Of a stretch of 64,000 nt of DNA, positions 1-8,034 are shown piece after piece (position 1 is the first letter of the stretch; each line of letters starts with the position of its first letter). The stretch is taken from contig JBFLYZ010000005.1 of NCBI GenBank assembly GCA_040756415.1, forward strand, positions 1 through 64,000, given 5' to 3'. The notes below the pieces were generated by a model. It was not told where the DNA came from, did no database searches, and worked only from the letters and a program-made list of their open reading frames with translations. A program made the translations under genes and the position numbers. Source of the stretch: JBFLYZ01 sp040756415 (lineage in GTDB: Bacteria > Bacteroidota > Bacteroidia > JADZBD01).

Positions 1-448
1 ATAAAAAATCTGGTTTTATTATACTGTTAATTCTGTTTGAAAAATAACGCTTAAACTATTTGCAAGGCACAGAAATCAACATTCGTGAACAGCTTATGAA
101 CAATTTTGTTTTTAGCAACGTGCTGATTAATAACAACTACTGTCTTATTAACATTCGTTTAATAACCTGCTGACCTCATATTTCCACACTTAAAGCTTTA
201 TTACTTCAAGTGGAATGGCTGTTGGATTAAGGCCGGTAAAAAAACGCTTCCGGATTATGAACCCACATAAACTGGCGGCCTATACATATCTATCAACAAT
301 CCAAGGAAAAAATCCCGGAAAATAATAACAGATCTTAACACGAATTGAACAGGGGATGTTTGTTGTACGGTACTATAAAATTACTCAATTTTTGCATGTG
401 CAGTTAGAAAAACCATTTACTTATCTTTGCCTGACCAAGCTTTTAATA
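1..448. other. AT-rich leader without a supported gene
   Basis: No recognisable gene is seen on either strand. The stretch is much richer in A and T than the genes that follow. It holds a 7-bp inverted repeat (TTATTAA at 145-151 and TTAATAA at 159-165) and a repeated AACATTCGT (78-86 and 150-158). A 36-codon plus-strand ORF (215-325) is open but has no family resemblance and is not called. The promoter of rpiB lies at the right edge. Confidence 0.6.
422..429 (+). promoter_or_regulatory. -7 element of rpiB promoter
   Basis: TATCTTTG matches the Bacteroidota -7 consensus TAnnTTTG. It ends 19 nt before the ATG at 449 and lies inside the longer open frame that begins at 356, so it argues against that upstream start. 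No clear -33 TTTG at the usual spacing is seen. Confidence 0.6.
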
Positions 449-889
449 ATGAATAAATTAAGGATAGCTGCCGGGGCCGATCATGCCGGGTTCAGGCTTA
501 AGGAAAAGATAAGAGAATACCTGGCGTCAAAGGGATACGAGATCAGGGACTACGGATGTTATTCGGAAGAAAGGGCCGATTACCCCGATTTTGCCCACCC
601 TGTTGCCAGGGCGGTGGAAAACAAGGAGTTTGACTTCGGCCTACTGATATGCGGCAGCGGTAACGGCATCAACATGGCGGCCAACAAACACCCGGGCATA
701 CGATCGGCCATTTGCTGGCAGGAGGAGCTGGCTAAGCTGGCCCGCCAGCACAACGATGCCAATATTATTGTTCTGCCGGCACGGTTTATTTCCGAAGAAG
801 AGGCAAAACGGTGCGTAGACGCGTTTTTTTCAGAAAAATTCGAGGGAGGAAGACACAGCGGCCGGGTGGAAAAAATAAGTAAGTGCTGA
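449..889 (+). CDS. rpiB: ribose-5-phosphate isomerase B
   Basis: A 146-residue protein of the RpiB/LacAB family, which interconverts ribose 5-phosphate and ribulose 5-phosphate in the cytoplasmic pentose phosphate pathway. The N-terminal GADHAGF (residues 9-15), YPD (45-47), the CGSGNG loop with the likely catalytic Cys68, and the HND...N segment (101-105) are all as expected, and the length is normal. The open frame extends upstream to 356, but family alignment and the promoter at 422-429 place the start at ATG 449. The stop overlaps the next ATG (TGATG), so it leads a three-gene operon. Confidence 0.95.
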   Translation: MNKLRIAAGADHAGFRLKEKIREYLASKGYEIRDYGCYSEERADYPDFAHPVARAVENKEFDFGLLICGSGNGINMAANKHPGIRSAICWQEELAKLARQHNDANIIVLPARFISEEEAKRCVDAFFSEKFEGGRHSGRVEKISKC

Positions 890-2454
890 TGAAAGCAGTT
901 GGCTTGGCGTTTGCCCTGTTCCTGTCCCCCCTGCTGTTCTCCCAGTCTCCGGATACCACGGCTATCCTGTATGGGAACACCATTACTTCTGCCGATCTGA
1001 AAAAACACCTCTCGGTGCTGGCCTCCGATGCTTACGAGGGCCGGGAGACCGGAAAGGAAGGACAGAAAAAATCTGCCAAGTACATTTCTGAGCAGCTTCA
1101 GTCGTTCGGCATTCCTCCTATGAAGGACGGCATCTATTACCAGACCTTTGCCCTGTATCCGAGTATTTCGCTCAAGACCGTGATCAAAGCGGGCAAGAAG
1201 GAGTTCAATATGCTGGAGGATTTTTACTATTTCAGGGGAACATCCTATGAGGCGATCAGCAGGACCGAGCTGGTTTTTGCCGGGTACGGTATCAGCGACA
1301 AGAACTACGATGACTATAAGGGTACGGACGTCAAGGATAAGATCGTACTTATCCTGGACAACGAACCGTATAACAAGGACTCCCTCTCACTGGTCACCAA
1401 GGAGAAAAAACCCTCCAAATGGACCAAAGACCACCAGGTAAAAACAGAGCTGGCCAAACAGAAGGGCGCCCGGGCGGTATTCTACGTGGTAAATGATTTT
1501 GAAAAATGGAAAAACAAGTCCAAGCATTTTTTCGAGAGCCCTTCGCTCAGCCTGGACAAGCCCGATGGTTCGGATATGCCGGTTATTTTCATTTCAGAGG
1601 GCATGGCCTCCCAGCTCCTGGCGGCATCCAAGAAGCTCAAAGATGTTCAATCGGCCGCTCAGCTCATTGCGGCCGAAGGGCCGCGCAGCGAGGCGATAAA
1701 GCAAAACGTGCTGATCGATTTCAGGCAATCCACCGATCCCATCCTGTCTGAGAATGTGATCGGCTATATAGAAGGAAGCGACCTGAAAGAGCAGGTGGTG
1801 CTGATCACCGCGCATTACGATCACCTGGGCGCGCATGACGGCAAGGTGTATAATGGGGCGGACGATGATGGCAGCGGAACGGTGGCCATCATCGAGATAG
1901 CCGAAGCCTTCATGAAAGCCAAGAAGAACGGGCACGGGCCCCGCAGGAGCATCATGGTGATGGGCTTTTCGGGAGAGGAAAAGGGCCTGCTGGGATCCAA
2001 ATACTACGTGGCCAACCCCGTTTTTCCACTGGCAAACACCGTCTGCGACCTGAACATAGACATGATAGGCCGGGTTGACGATAAGCATAAGGACAGCGCG
2101 GATTATATCTATATCATCGGTTCGGATATGCTCAGCAAGCGGCTGCATGAAGTGAACGAGAAGGCCAACGCATGGTACACGAAGCTGAAGCTGGATTATG
2201 CGTATAACGACATCAAGGACAAGAACCGCTTTTATTACCGGTCCGATCATTATAATTTTGCCAAGAACGGCATACCCGTTATTTTTTATTTCAACGGAAC
2301 GCATGCCGATTATCACAAGGAGAGCGATGAGATCGAGAAAATAAATTTTGAACTCATGGAAAAAAGAGCGAGACTTGTGTTCTATACCGCGTGGGTCATT
2401 GCCAACATGGACGAGCGCATTGCCGCGGATAAAAAACAGGAGAACAAAGATTGA
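889..2454 (+). CDS. secreted M28 family zinc peptidase
   Basis: A 521-residue aminopeptidase-like protein of family M28. The ATG at 889 follows a GTG at 883 in the same frame; the ATG gives a clean signal peptide of about 19 residues (MKAVGLAFALFLSPLLFSQ), so the mature enzyme is likely periplasmic or outer-membrane associated. A PA-type insert is suggested around residues 120-260. Zinc ligands are visible: His in HYDHLGAHDG (about 308), Asp in GADDDGSG (323), the Glu pair in GEEKGLLGS (362), Asp in NIDMIGR (390) and His in NGTHADYH (471). Its start overlaps the rpiB stop and its stop overlaps the next start, indicating translational coupling. The substrate cannot be read from sequence. Confidence 0.93.
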   Translation: MKAVGLAFALFLSPLLFSQSPDTTAILYGNTITSADLKKHLSVLASDAYEGRETGKEGQKKSAKYISEQLQSFGIPPMKDGIYYQTFALYPSISLKTVIKAGKKEFNMLEDFYYFRGTSYEAISRTELVFAGYGISDKNYDDYKGTDVKDKIVLILDNEPYNKDSLSLVTKEKKPSKWTKDHQVKTELAKQKGARAVFYVVNDFEKWKNKSKHFFESPSLSLDKPDGSDMPVIFISEGMASQLLAASKKLKDVQSAAQLIAAEGPRSEAIKQNVLIDFRQSTDPILSENVIGYIEGSDLKEQVVLITAHYDHLGAHDGKVYNGADDDGSGTVAIIEIAEAFMKAKKNGHGPRRSIMVMGFSGEEKGLLGSKYYVANPVFPLANTVCDLNIDMIGRVDDKHKDSADYIYIIGSDMLSKRLHEVNEKANAWYTKLKLDYAYNDIKDKNRFYYRSDHYNFAKNGIPVIFYFNGTHADYHKESDEIEKINFELMEKRARLVFYTAWVIANMDERIAADKKQENKD

Positions 2455-3833
2455 TGTCGCACTCAGAAGAATTCCTGGCCGCCTCGGAGAATAAGGTGTT
2501 CGATCCCGAACACCGGAGGAAACTGCGCTTCAACATATCGCAGTACGATAAGAAGGTGGTAGAGGGTAAAGAAGGGTATTCCAACCTGGAGCTGGCCCGC
2601 ACGCGCGCATCGGCACTGAAGACCAAGGTCATTGAGAACCTGGATAAGTACCTGATCGAATGGGAGGCGGCCTTCATCAAGCGCGGGGGCAAGGTGATCT
2701 GGGCCCAGGATGCCGCTGAGGCTATGCGCGAGGTGGTGGCGGTGATGCAGAAGGCCAATGCCAAAACGGTGGTCAAGTCCAAATCCATGACCACGGAAGA
2801 GGTCCACTTTAACGACCATGCCGAAAAGGCCGGCATAGAATCGCTGGAGACCGACCTGGGCGAGTACATTGTGCAGATCAGGAAAGAGCACCCCTATCAT
2901 ATCGTTACCCCGGCCATGCACCTTTCAAAGGAGGACGTGGCCAAGACCTTTCACGAACAGCAGGGCACTCCTGCCGACTGGACCCCCAAGGACATAGTGG
3001 CCCATGTGCGAAAGCTGCTGCGCGAGAAATACACCCGGGCCGAGGTGGGCGTTACCGGAGGCAATTTTCTGATCGCTGACATAGGAGCGGTGGCTGTGAC
3101 GGAGAACGAAGGCAACGCGCTGATGAGCGTGGCCTGGCCCCGGATACATATCGCTATCGTGGGTATCGAGAAGATGATTCCCTCGCTGGCCGACCTGGAC
3201 CTGTTCTGGGGCCTGCTGGCCGTGCATGGAACGGGGCAGAACGTAACGGTTTACAATAATATCATGACCGGCCCGCGGCAGCCGGGCGAAACGGACGGCC
3301 CGGAAGAGATGTATGTGGTGCTGCTGGACAATGGCCGCAGCGAGTTGCTGGCCCAGGTGGAACAGCGCAGGGGCCTTAACTGTATACGCTGCGGGGCCTG
3401 CCTGAACGGATGCCCGATCTACCAGGGCGTAGGCGGTCACGCTTACGGCACTACGTACAGCGGACCTATCGGCTCGGTGATCACGCCTTACCTGCGCGGG
3501 CTCGATGAGTTCAAGCACCTGAGCTACGCGTCATCGCTTTGCGGAAAATGTACGGAAGTATGCCCCGTTAAGATAGATATTCACAACCTGCTGCTCTATA
3601 ACCGGAGGGATGCGGTCAGGCAGAAGACCAATACCAAGACCGAGAACTGGACCTGGTACTTCTGGAAAACCGCCATGCTCAAACGCAGCGTAATGGAAAA
3701 AGGCGGGGCCAAGCTCAAGAACTTCATGCTGCGCCAGTTCTTCCGCAAGCAATGGGGCGCACGAAGAGAAATGCCGGTAGTGGCCCCCAAGTCATTTAAC
3801 CAGCTCTGGAAAGAAAAAAAGGGAATAAAATAA
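2454..3833 (+). CDS. lutB: LutB-like iron-sulfur LUD-domain protein
   Basis: A 459-residue protein with an N-terminal LUD domain and two C-terminal cysteine clusters for 4Fe-4S centres, CIRCGACLNGCP (about 310-321) and CGKCTEVCP (about 362-370). This is the architecture of LutB, the electron-transfer subunit of the LutABC L-lactate dehydrogenase complex. ATG 2454 overlaps the preceding stop (TGATG); the in-frame TTG at 2451 is less likely. No LutA or LutC gene is next to it, which is common when these genes are scattered, so the lactate role is inferred from the family rather than from context. Confidence 0.88.
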   Translation: MSHSEEFLAASENKVFDPEHRRKLRFNISQYDKKVVEGKEGYSNLELARTRASALKTKVIENLDKYLIEWEAAFIKRGGKVIWAQDAAEAMREVVAVMQKANAKTVVKSKSMTTEEVHFNDHAEKAGIESLETDLGEYIVQIRKEHPYHIVTPAMHLSKEDVAKTFHEQQGTPADWTPKDIVAHVRKLLREKYTRAEVGVTGGNFLIADIGAVAVTENEGNALMSVAWPRIHIAIVGIEKMIPSLADLDLFWGLLAVHGTGQNVTVYNNIMTGPRQPGETDGPEEMYVVLLDNGRSELLAQVEQRRGLNCIRCGACLNGCPIYQGVGGHAYGTTYSGPIGSVITPYLRGLDEFKHLSYASSLCGKCTEVCPVKIDIHNLLLYNRRDAVRQKTNTKTENWTWYFWKTAMLKRSVMEKGGAKLKNFMLRQFFRKQWGARREMPVVAPKSFNQLWKEKKGIK

Positions 3834-3882
3834 GCTCATCCCCCTTTATCGGCTCAGCACCGGTCCTGCAAGCCGCAATCCC

Positions 3883-4407
3883 TTAATCCTTGTTCACCAT
3901 TTCAGGTTTTTCCGGCTTGTGAATGTTCTGCTTAATGATGGCGGTATACTTTTTATTGTAATCAAAAGCGTCCTTGGCCTGGTGATACGAGATAATGGCC
4001 ACAGGGTAATCCAGGTAATCATTGTTCATGAGGGGGTTTTCCCTGAATAGCTGCACCTCGGCCTCAAAGCGCCAGATCCCCCATTTCGTTCCCTGAGGAA
4101 GCTCCGTATTGATGCTTATCGAGCGGGTCACATAGCCGCCCTTGCTCAGCCGTATGGTATAAAAACTGTTCTTTTTTAACAGGAAACGGAATTTGCCCTT
4201 ATCCTTCAGCACCACTTTTTCCACCTCCTGGTTATCCTGTATGAGCAGCACGGTAACATCGCTGAGCTGCAGTCCGCTGCAGGTGGCCTTGCCGGTTATT
4301 TCCAGGCACAGGGAAGTATCTTTTACGGTTTTGGAGGAGGCCCGGGCGGAACCGGAGATAATGATCACGAGCAACAGCAGCAGGTATTTTTTGCGGGGGA
4401 ATTTCAT
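3883..4407 (-). CDS. secreted protein with carboxypeptidase-regulatory-like fold
   Basis: A 174-residue protein with a strong signal peptide (MKFPRKKYLLLLLVIIISGSARA). The ATG at 4407 is chosen because the upstream part of the frame to 4488 has no signal-like features. The middle (LEITGKATCSGLQLSDVTVL, then a KDKGKFRFLLKKNSFYTIRL strand pattern) resembles the small Ig-like regulatory domains found in many Bacteroidota exported proteins. It is convergent with the LutB gene, 50 bp away. Function unknown. Confidence 0.7.
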   Translation of the reverse strand: MKFPRKKYLLLLLVIIISGSARASSKTVKDTSLCLEITGKATCSGLQLSDVTVLLIQDNQEVEKVVLKDKGKFRFLLKKNSFYTIRLSKGGYVTRSISINTELPQGTKWGIWRFEAEVQLFRENPLMNNDYLDYPVAIISYHQAKDAFDYNKKYTAIIKQNIHKPEKPEMVNKD

Positions 4408-4610
4408 GTTCTTGCTTGTTTTTATAAGGCAAAGAAAAACATACGCAGAGCCCGGATAAAACCATTCGGGCCGGGAGGCATAACCCATGTAAGAAATCGG
4501 CCGAAAATGTAAGCGGGGAAGGGATATGCGGTTACATCCTATTTAAGCTTGTTCGGCTTCGAACAGGCCAAGCTTGCCGAAAAGGGGCGGCCGGGTGCGT
4601 GCCGGGGGCG

Positions 4611-4618
4611 TAAATTTG
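4611..4618 (+). promoter_or_regulatory. -7 element directly before PAS gene
   Basis: TAAATTTG fits TAnnTTTG and ends only 3 nt before the ATG at 4622, so the transcript is probably leaderless or nearly so. Confidence 0.5.
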
Positions 4619-4621
4619 CTT

Positions 4622-5350
4622 ATGAAATCGCCATTGGCATATCTCCGGCCCATTATTCTGACAGCAATGACGCTGTGCGCAGCTCCTGTTATTGCGCAGT
4701 CGGGCTGGAGCGAAGGCGATGCCGACAACGGGGTGTGGGTTGTTTTAATGCTGATCGGGATAGGCTTTGTGCTGGTTTATGCGGGAACATTCTATCTTAT
4801 TCTGCGCTCTGAGGCCCCGGCCGTAAGCCAGGAGACGGGCGCATCCAAAATGCGAACCAACCGACTGGTACAGCTTCGGAATGAAAACGAGGCGCTGCAA
4901 AAACGGATCAGCGAGCTGGAGGCGTACGAAGCGGCAGCGATTCACAGCGAAGACGGAATTGTTATAGCCAACGCTGACGGAGAGATACAATGGGTCAGCC
5001 CCGGATTTACCCGAATGACCGGGTATACGCTGGACCGCTGGAGGGAGATCAGGGGCGAAACGATACTCGACAGCAGCTTTAACATTCATATCGTATCGGT
5101 GATCCACGAAGTGCTCCGTAAAAAGCTGCCGGTTACATACGAAACCAGCATCTATACCCGCCATGCGAAGAAGATCTGGATACGATCTGCGGTGATACCC
5201 CTGTATAAGGGCGATGACCTGGAGAAGTTCATTATCGTAGACAAGGATATTACAAGGCAAAAGGAAGCGCAAGAAGAATTAAGGCAGAAGGGGGAACTGA
5301 TCGAATTCTTAACAGCTTCTGACAGGGCTCTAAACATACAACTGGAATAG
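4622..5350 (+). CDS. membrane-anchored PAS domain protein without kinase domain
   Basis: A 242-residue protein. It has an N-terminal hydrophobic stretch, a transmembrane helix near residues 40-62 (VWVVLMLIGIGFVLVYAGTF), a heptad-rich coiled coil (about 75-105, ending KRISELEAYE) and a PAS fold (about 105-220; GEIQWVSPGFTRMTGYTLD, then DITRQKEAQEELRQ). It ends just after the PAS-associated coil, where a histidine kinase would normally begin. It may therefore be a truncated sensor or a stand-alone signalling input module. ATG 4622 is preferred to the upstream ATG 4574 because the promoter element lies between them. A strong terminator follows. Confidence 0.75.
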   Translation: MKSPLAYLRPIILTAMTLCAAPVIAQSGWSEGDADNGVWVVLMLIGIGFVLVYAGTFYLILRSEAPAVSQETGASKMRTNRLVQLRNENEALQKRISELEAYEAAAIHSEDGIVIANADGEIQWVSPGFTRMTGYTLDRWREIRGETILDSSFNIHIVSVIHEVLRKKLPVTYETSIYTRHAKKIWIRSAVIPLYKGDDLEKFIIVDKDITRQKEAQEELRQKGELIEFLTASDRALNIQLE

Positions 5351-5423
5351 CTTCAAACGGTATGGGCAGGACCAGTGAAGCAAGGTTGTAATGTAAAGGT
5401 TTAATACCGGAGAGCTTTGGGAA

Positions 5424-5460
5424 AATCCCGGATGTTGCAAAACATCCGGGATTATTCTTT
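5424..5460 (+). terminator. Rho-independent terminator
   Basis: A perfect 13-bp stem (5424-5436 with 5441-5453) encloses the loop GCAA and is followed by a T-rich run. It sits 74 bp after the PAS gene. Confidence 0.75.
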
Positions 5461-5531
5461 TGTATATACGGCATCGCATGCAACCAAAGCCTTTTTTTAT
5501 TAATCTTGTATATGCAAAACACCAAACGCCC

Positions 5532-6338
5532 ATGAAAAGACTTTTGATCCTGGCCGCGGCATCGCTCATTGCCATGTCTGCCCCGGCCCACTCATTGACC
5601 TGGAGCTTCCCCGCTAAAAAAGGCAGGCAGCAGCAATGGCTTACGGCCGGAATAAGGGGAACAGTGAACAACACCTGGTTGCTCAACAAGAACATGCAGC
5701 AGGACAAGAACATGAAGCTCGTGCCATCTATCGGCTTTTCGGGCGGCATCATGATAGGCTATCACATGAATAATATCATGGCCATCAATGTAGAGGGCCT
5801 TTACAGCACGTATTCGCAGCGCTATAAGGACGGAGAGCAGGATACCATAACCTGGACCGCCCGGACCGACCTGGCGTATATTGAAATACCTATTTTACTC
5901 CGCTTTGATTTTGAAAACTACAAGTACCTGGAGTTTGGGGTCAGGCTGGGCATGCTTCAGGACGCCAGATACAGCTATACCAATGACCTTTTCCCGGCAT
6001 TTAACTATAGCAACGAGCCGGCCAAGGACCCTGTTTCAGGAGAAAGCCACTTTGAAAAGAAAAATACCGCTCTTCTTTTTGGCTGGGGCGGTGGCATCTG
6101 GGGCAACGGGGGCCTGCTGATCAGCGGGGGCCTGCGCTTTACCTACGGCCTTACCGACATTATCAGCGAAGCGGGCGGACGCGGGCAGGATTATATGATG
6201 TCAGACGGCAGCAGTAAGGCCTATACGCCTACCCATACAGCCACGGTGGGCTTTCATCTCATTGCCGATTTCGATATAGGATGGTTCGTGTCATCGAGCT
6301 GCGGCCGCAACCACAAGTTCATGCTCTTTTCCCACTAG
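5532..6338 (+). CDS. outer-membrane beta-barrel protein (PorT-like)
   Basis: A 268-residue protein starting with a signal peptide (MKRLLILAAASLIAMSAPAHS). The rest alternates hydrophobic and polar residues with aromatic strand ends, such as MAINVEGLYSTYSQRYKDG, AYIEIPILLRFDFEN and GLLISGGLRFTYGLTD. This is the pattern of the outer membrane protein beta-barrel family common in Bacteroidota. ATG 5532 is used, not the start of the open frame at 5460. Terminators flank it on both sides, so it is monocistronic. No specific role is readable. Confidence 0.78.
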   Translation: MKRLLILAAASLIAMSAPAHSLTWSFPAKKGRQQQWLTAGIRGTVNNTWLLNKNMQQDKNMKLVPSIGFSGGIMIGYHMNNIMAINVEGLYSTYSQRYKDGEQDTITWTARTDLAYIEIPILLRFDFENYKYLEFGVRLGMLQDARYSYTNDLFPAFNYSNEPAKDPVSGESHFEKKNTALLFGWGGGIWGNGGLLISGGLRFTYGLTDIISEAGGRGQDYMMSDGSSKAYTPTHTATVGFHLIADFDIGWFVSSSCGRNHKFMLFSH

Positions 6339-6355
6339 GGATTTCTGTATACCGG

Positions 6356-6397
6356 AAACGGGCCTCCCGCTGGATCTCAGCCGGAGGCCCGTTTTTA
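6356..6397 (+). terminator. Rho-independent terminator
   Basis: A 12-bp stem (6356-6367 with 6383-6394) is followed by five T. It ends the barrel gene transcript. Confidence 0.85.
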
Positions 6398-6480
6398 TTG
6401 GGACAAGCCAGGATTTGTGCCGTTTACCGATAAAAAAATCCCGTCTACCGAAAAAAACGGCAAAAGGCCGTGATCGCAGG

Positions 6481-6488
6481 TACATTTG
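6481..6488 (+). promoter_or_regulatory. candidate -7 element upstream of structured RNA
   Basis: TACATTTG matches TAnnTTTG. A near match, ATTCTTTG at 6521-6528, is an alternative and would give an RNA of about 180 nt. Confidence 0.35.
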
Positions 6489-6546
6489 TCGCGTTAAGCG
6501 CAATAATGATCTGGCGCGCGATTCTTTGAAAAGTTCTTTAAGATAC

Positions 6547-6716
6547 GGCTGGCGCGGAAAGCGCATGGCCTGAAGAAAAGGTCCTGTAAAAGTGTAATTA
6601 AATCATACCATGGTTAAGGGCTTAGCCTGGTGTCGGTTTGCAAGCAGAGTTATGCTTTATAACAGGACCTTATACAGAAACCCGGGTACTGTGTGTGATG
6701 CCCGGGTTTTCTTTTT
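6547..6716 (+). ncRNA. candidate structured RNA, possibly 6S-like
   Basis: No ORF is supported here, but the DNA is rich in nested complementarity. A hairpin at 6547-6570 has a GCGC stem and a GGAAA loop. A long-range 10-bp helix joins AAGGTCCTGT (6578-6587) to ACAGGACCTT (6662-6671), extended by AAAG/CTTT (6588-6591 with 6655-6658). Inside it lies a small hairpin (about 6607-6632, loop GGGC). A strong terminator follows (stem 6678-6686 with 6701-6709, then T-rich). End-to-end pairing around an open bubble resembles 6S RNA, and Bacteroidota have a 6S-Flavo family, but the match was not tested. A promoter-like element lies upstream. Confidence 0.5.
6678..6716 (+). terminator. terminator of the structured RNA
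   Basis: AAACCCGGG pairs with CCCGGGTTT across a 14-nt loop and is followed by TTTTCTTTTT. Confidence 0.8.
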
Positions 6717-6837
6717 GTTGGCTTCCGAAGGAAAGCAGCCTGAAATAAACGCCCCCTGTGCGCGCGTATAGATCCTACCGCCTGTCAGTCGCTTAGGCCT
6801 GTAATGTAAATCCCGGCAAAAAAACAGATGGTTTGGC

Positions 6838-6845
6838 TATGTTTG
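6838..6845 (+). promoter_or_regulatory. -7 element of DUF1579-like gene
   Basis: TATGTTTG fits the consensus and lies 33 nt before the ATG at 6879. Confidence 0.5.
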
Positions 6846-6878
6846 TTCGTAACATCCCCGGTCAAACCATGAAGGCCT

Positions 6879-7385
6879 ATGCTCTCTATCACTCTTTTAT
6901 TCCTGGTATTGGGCTCCGCGAAAAGACCGGAGCCTCTTTATTCCTGCGGATGCTGCACGCCCGAGCACCGCGAGTTTGATTTCTGGATAGGCGAATGGGA
7001 AGTGTACGGGCCCCAAAACAAGCTGGCCGGCACGAGCAACATCGTGTTTATACAGGATAGCTGCGCCCTGCAGGAGAACTGGGAGTCTGCCAATGGCGAG
7101 CTAAAAGGCGCCAGCTACAATTACTACAGCGCCCCCGACAAGAAGTGGCACCGTATATGGGTCGATAACGAGGGCTGCAACCTGGAACTGACGGGAGGGG
7201 CGATGAACGGCAAAATGGTTCTTCAGAGCAGTGCGGGCCGGAACGGAAAGAATGAAATGATACAAGACCGCATTACCTGGACCCCCAATGCCGATGGCAC
7301 CGTAAGACAACACTGGGAACAGAGCCCTGATGGAGGCGCGACCTGGAAAACCCTGTTTGACGGATTGTATAAAAAGAAGCGCTAA
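6879..7385 (+). CDS. DUF1579-like secreted protein
   Basis: A 168-residue protein with a short hydrophobic leader and, at about residues 30-40, the HREFDFWIGEWEV motif that opens DUF1579-type beta-barrel (lipocalin-like) domains. Later strands such as WHRIWVDNEG and RQHWEQSPDGG fit the same fold. The start is fixed by an in-frame stop at 6870 just upstream. The better-placed ATG at 6869 is in another frame and does not give this domain. No catalytic role is known for the family. Confidence 0.75.
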   Translation: MLSITLLFLVLGSAKRPEPLYSCGCCTPEHREFDFWIGEWEVYGPQNKLAGTSNIVFIQDSCALQENWESANGELKGASYNYYSAPDKKWHRIWVDNEGCNLELTGGAMNGKMVLQSSAGRNGKNEMIQDRITWTPNADGTVRQHWEQSPDGGATWKTLFDGLYKKKR

Positions 7386-7387
7386 CA

Positions 7388-7407
7388 GGCCCTAAACCGG
7401 GCTTTTT
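7388..7407 (+). terminator. short terminator
   Basis: A 4-5 bp GC stem (GCCC 7389-7392 with GGGC 7399-7402) is followed by TTTTT. Confidence 0.5.
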
Positions 7408-7571
7408 AACATGTTTTTGCCCAAAAAACCCTAAAAAGAAGTGGCTTTTCTTGAAAAACGCCCCTTCTCCGCAAGCCCACCCCTATTTCCCACGGCAAGA
7501 CAAATACGGCATGTTTTAAGACGAATGCCTTAAAATGTACGACAAACCCTTGCCCCTGAACGTATAATACT

Positions 7572-7579
7572 TATATTTG
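7572..7579 (+). promoter_or_regulatory. -7 element
   Basis: TATATTTG lies 25 nt before the ATG at 7605. Confidence 0.5.
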
Positions 7580-7604
7580 CGGCCGCAAAAACAAAACACA
7601 CCCA

Positions 7605-7898
7605 ATGAAAAACACCTACTTTCGTCTTGCCGTATCAGGAGCATTTGTGGTTCTGGCAGGCCTTTTCTCCTCTTTTACCAATAACAACAAGGTAACTATT
7701 TGCCATATCCCTCCCGGTAACCCCGGCAATTGCCACGAGATCACCATTTCCATCAACGCGCTCCCTGCGCATTTGGGGCATAACGATACCTTTTACTGCA
7801 CCAGCGAGCAGCAGTATAAGGATGTTACCAGCGCCATTGACGTCTACAACTCAACCAATGCCGTTCCCTCACCGGTTGAAGTAAAGAAGGTATACTGA
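7605..7898 (+). CDS. small secreted CHIPPGNP-motif protein
   Basis: A 97-residue exported protein: signal peptide, then VTICHIPPGNPGNCHEITIS (about residues 31-50) and LPAHLGHNDT. The same cysteine/histidine-rich motif occurs as a short module in many bacterial secreted proteins, usually inside much larger ones; here it stands nearly alone. The paired Cys, His and Asn residues suggest a disulfide or metal-binding microdomain, but its function is not established. It has its own promoter and terminator. Confidence 0.7.
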   Translation: MKNTYFRLAVSGAFVVLAGLFSSFTNNNKVTICHIPPGNPGNCHEITISINALPAHLGHNDTFYCTSEQQYKDVTSAIDVYNSTNAVPSPVEVKKVY

Positions 7899-7922
7899 TA
7901 AGCCATCATACTTCATATACAG

Positions 7923-7956
7923 GCGGGAAGAAACTTTTCTTCCCGCTTTTGTTTTA
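7923..7956 (+). terminator. Rho-independent terminator
   Basis: A stem of about 10 bp (7923-7932 with 7937-7946) around a 4-nt loop is followed by a T-rich tail. Confidence 0.8.
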
Positions 7957-7996
7957 GGGGCCGGCCCGGAAAACGGAGAACGTGTAATTAATGCAT

Positions 7997-8004
7997 TATT
8001 TTTG
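7997..8004 (+). promoter_or_regulatory. -7 element
   Basis: TATTTTTG lies 30 nt before the ATG at 8035. Confidence 0.45.
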
Positions 8005-8034
8005 CTGTAGGCCAACCAACCAAAACATTCAGGC

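Noticed and set aside
215..325. 36-residue ORF in the left flank
   Set aside because: It has no ribosome site, promoter or similarity to a known small protein; the length is compatible with chance.
1..448. Replication origin in the AT-rich left flank
   Set aside because: No clear cluster of DnaA boxes (TTATCCACA) is visible; the parS cluster alone does not locate oriC.
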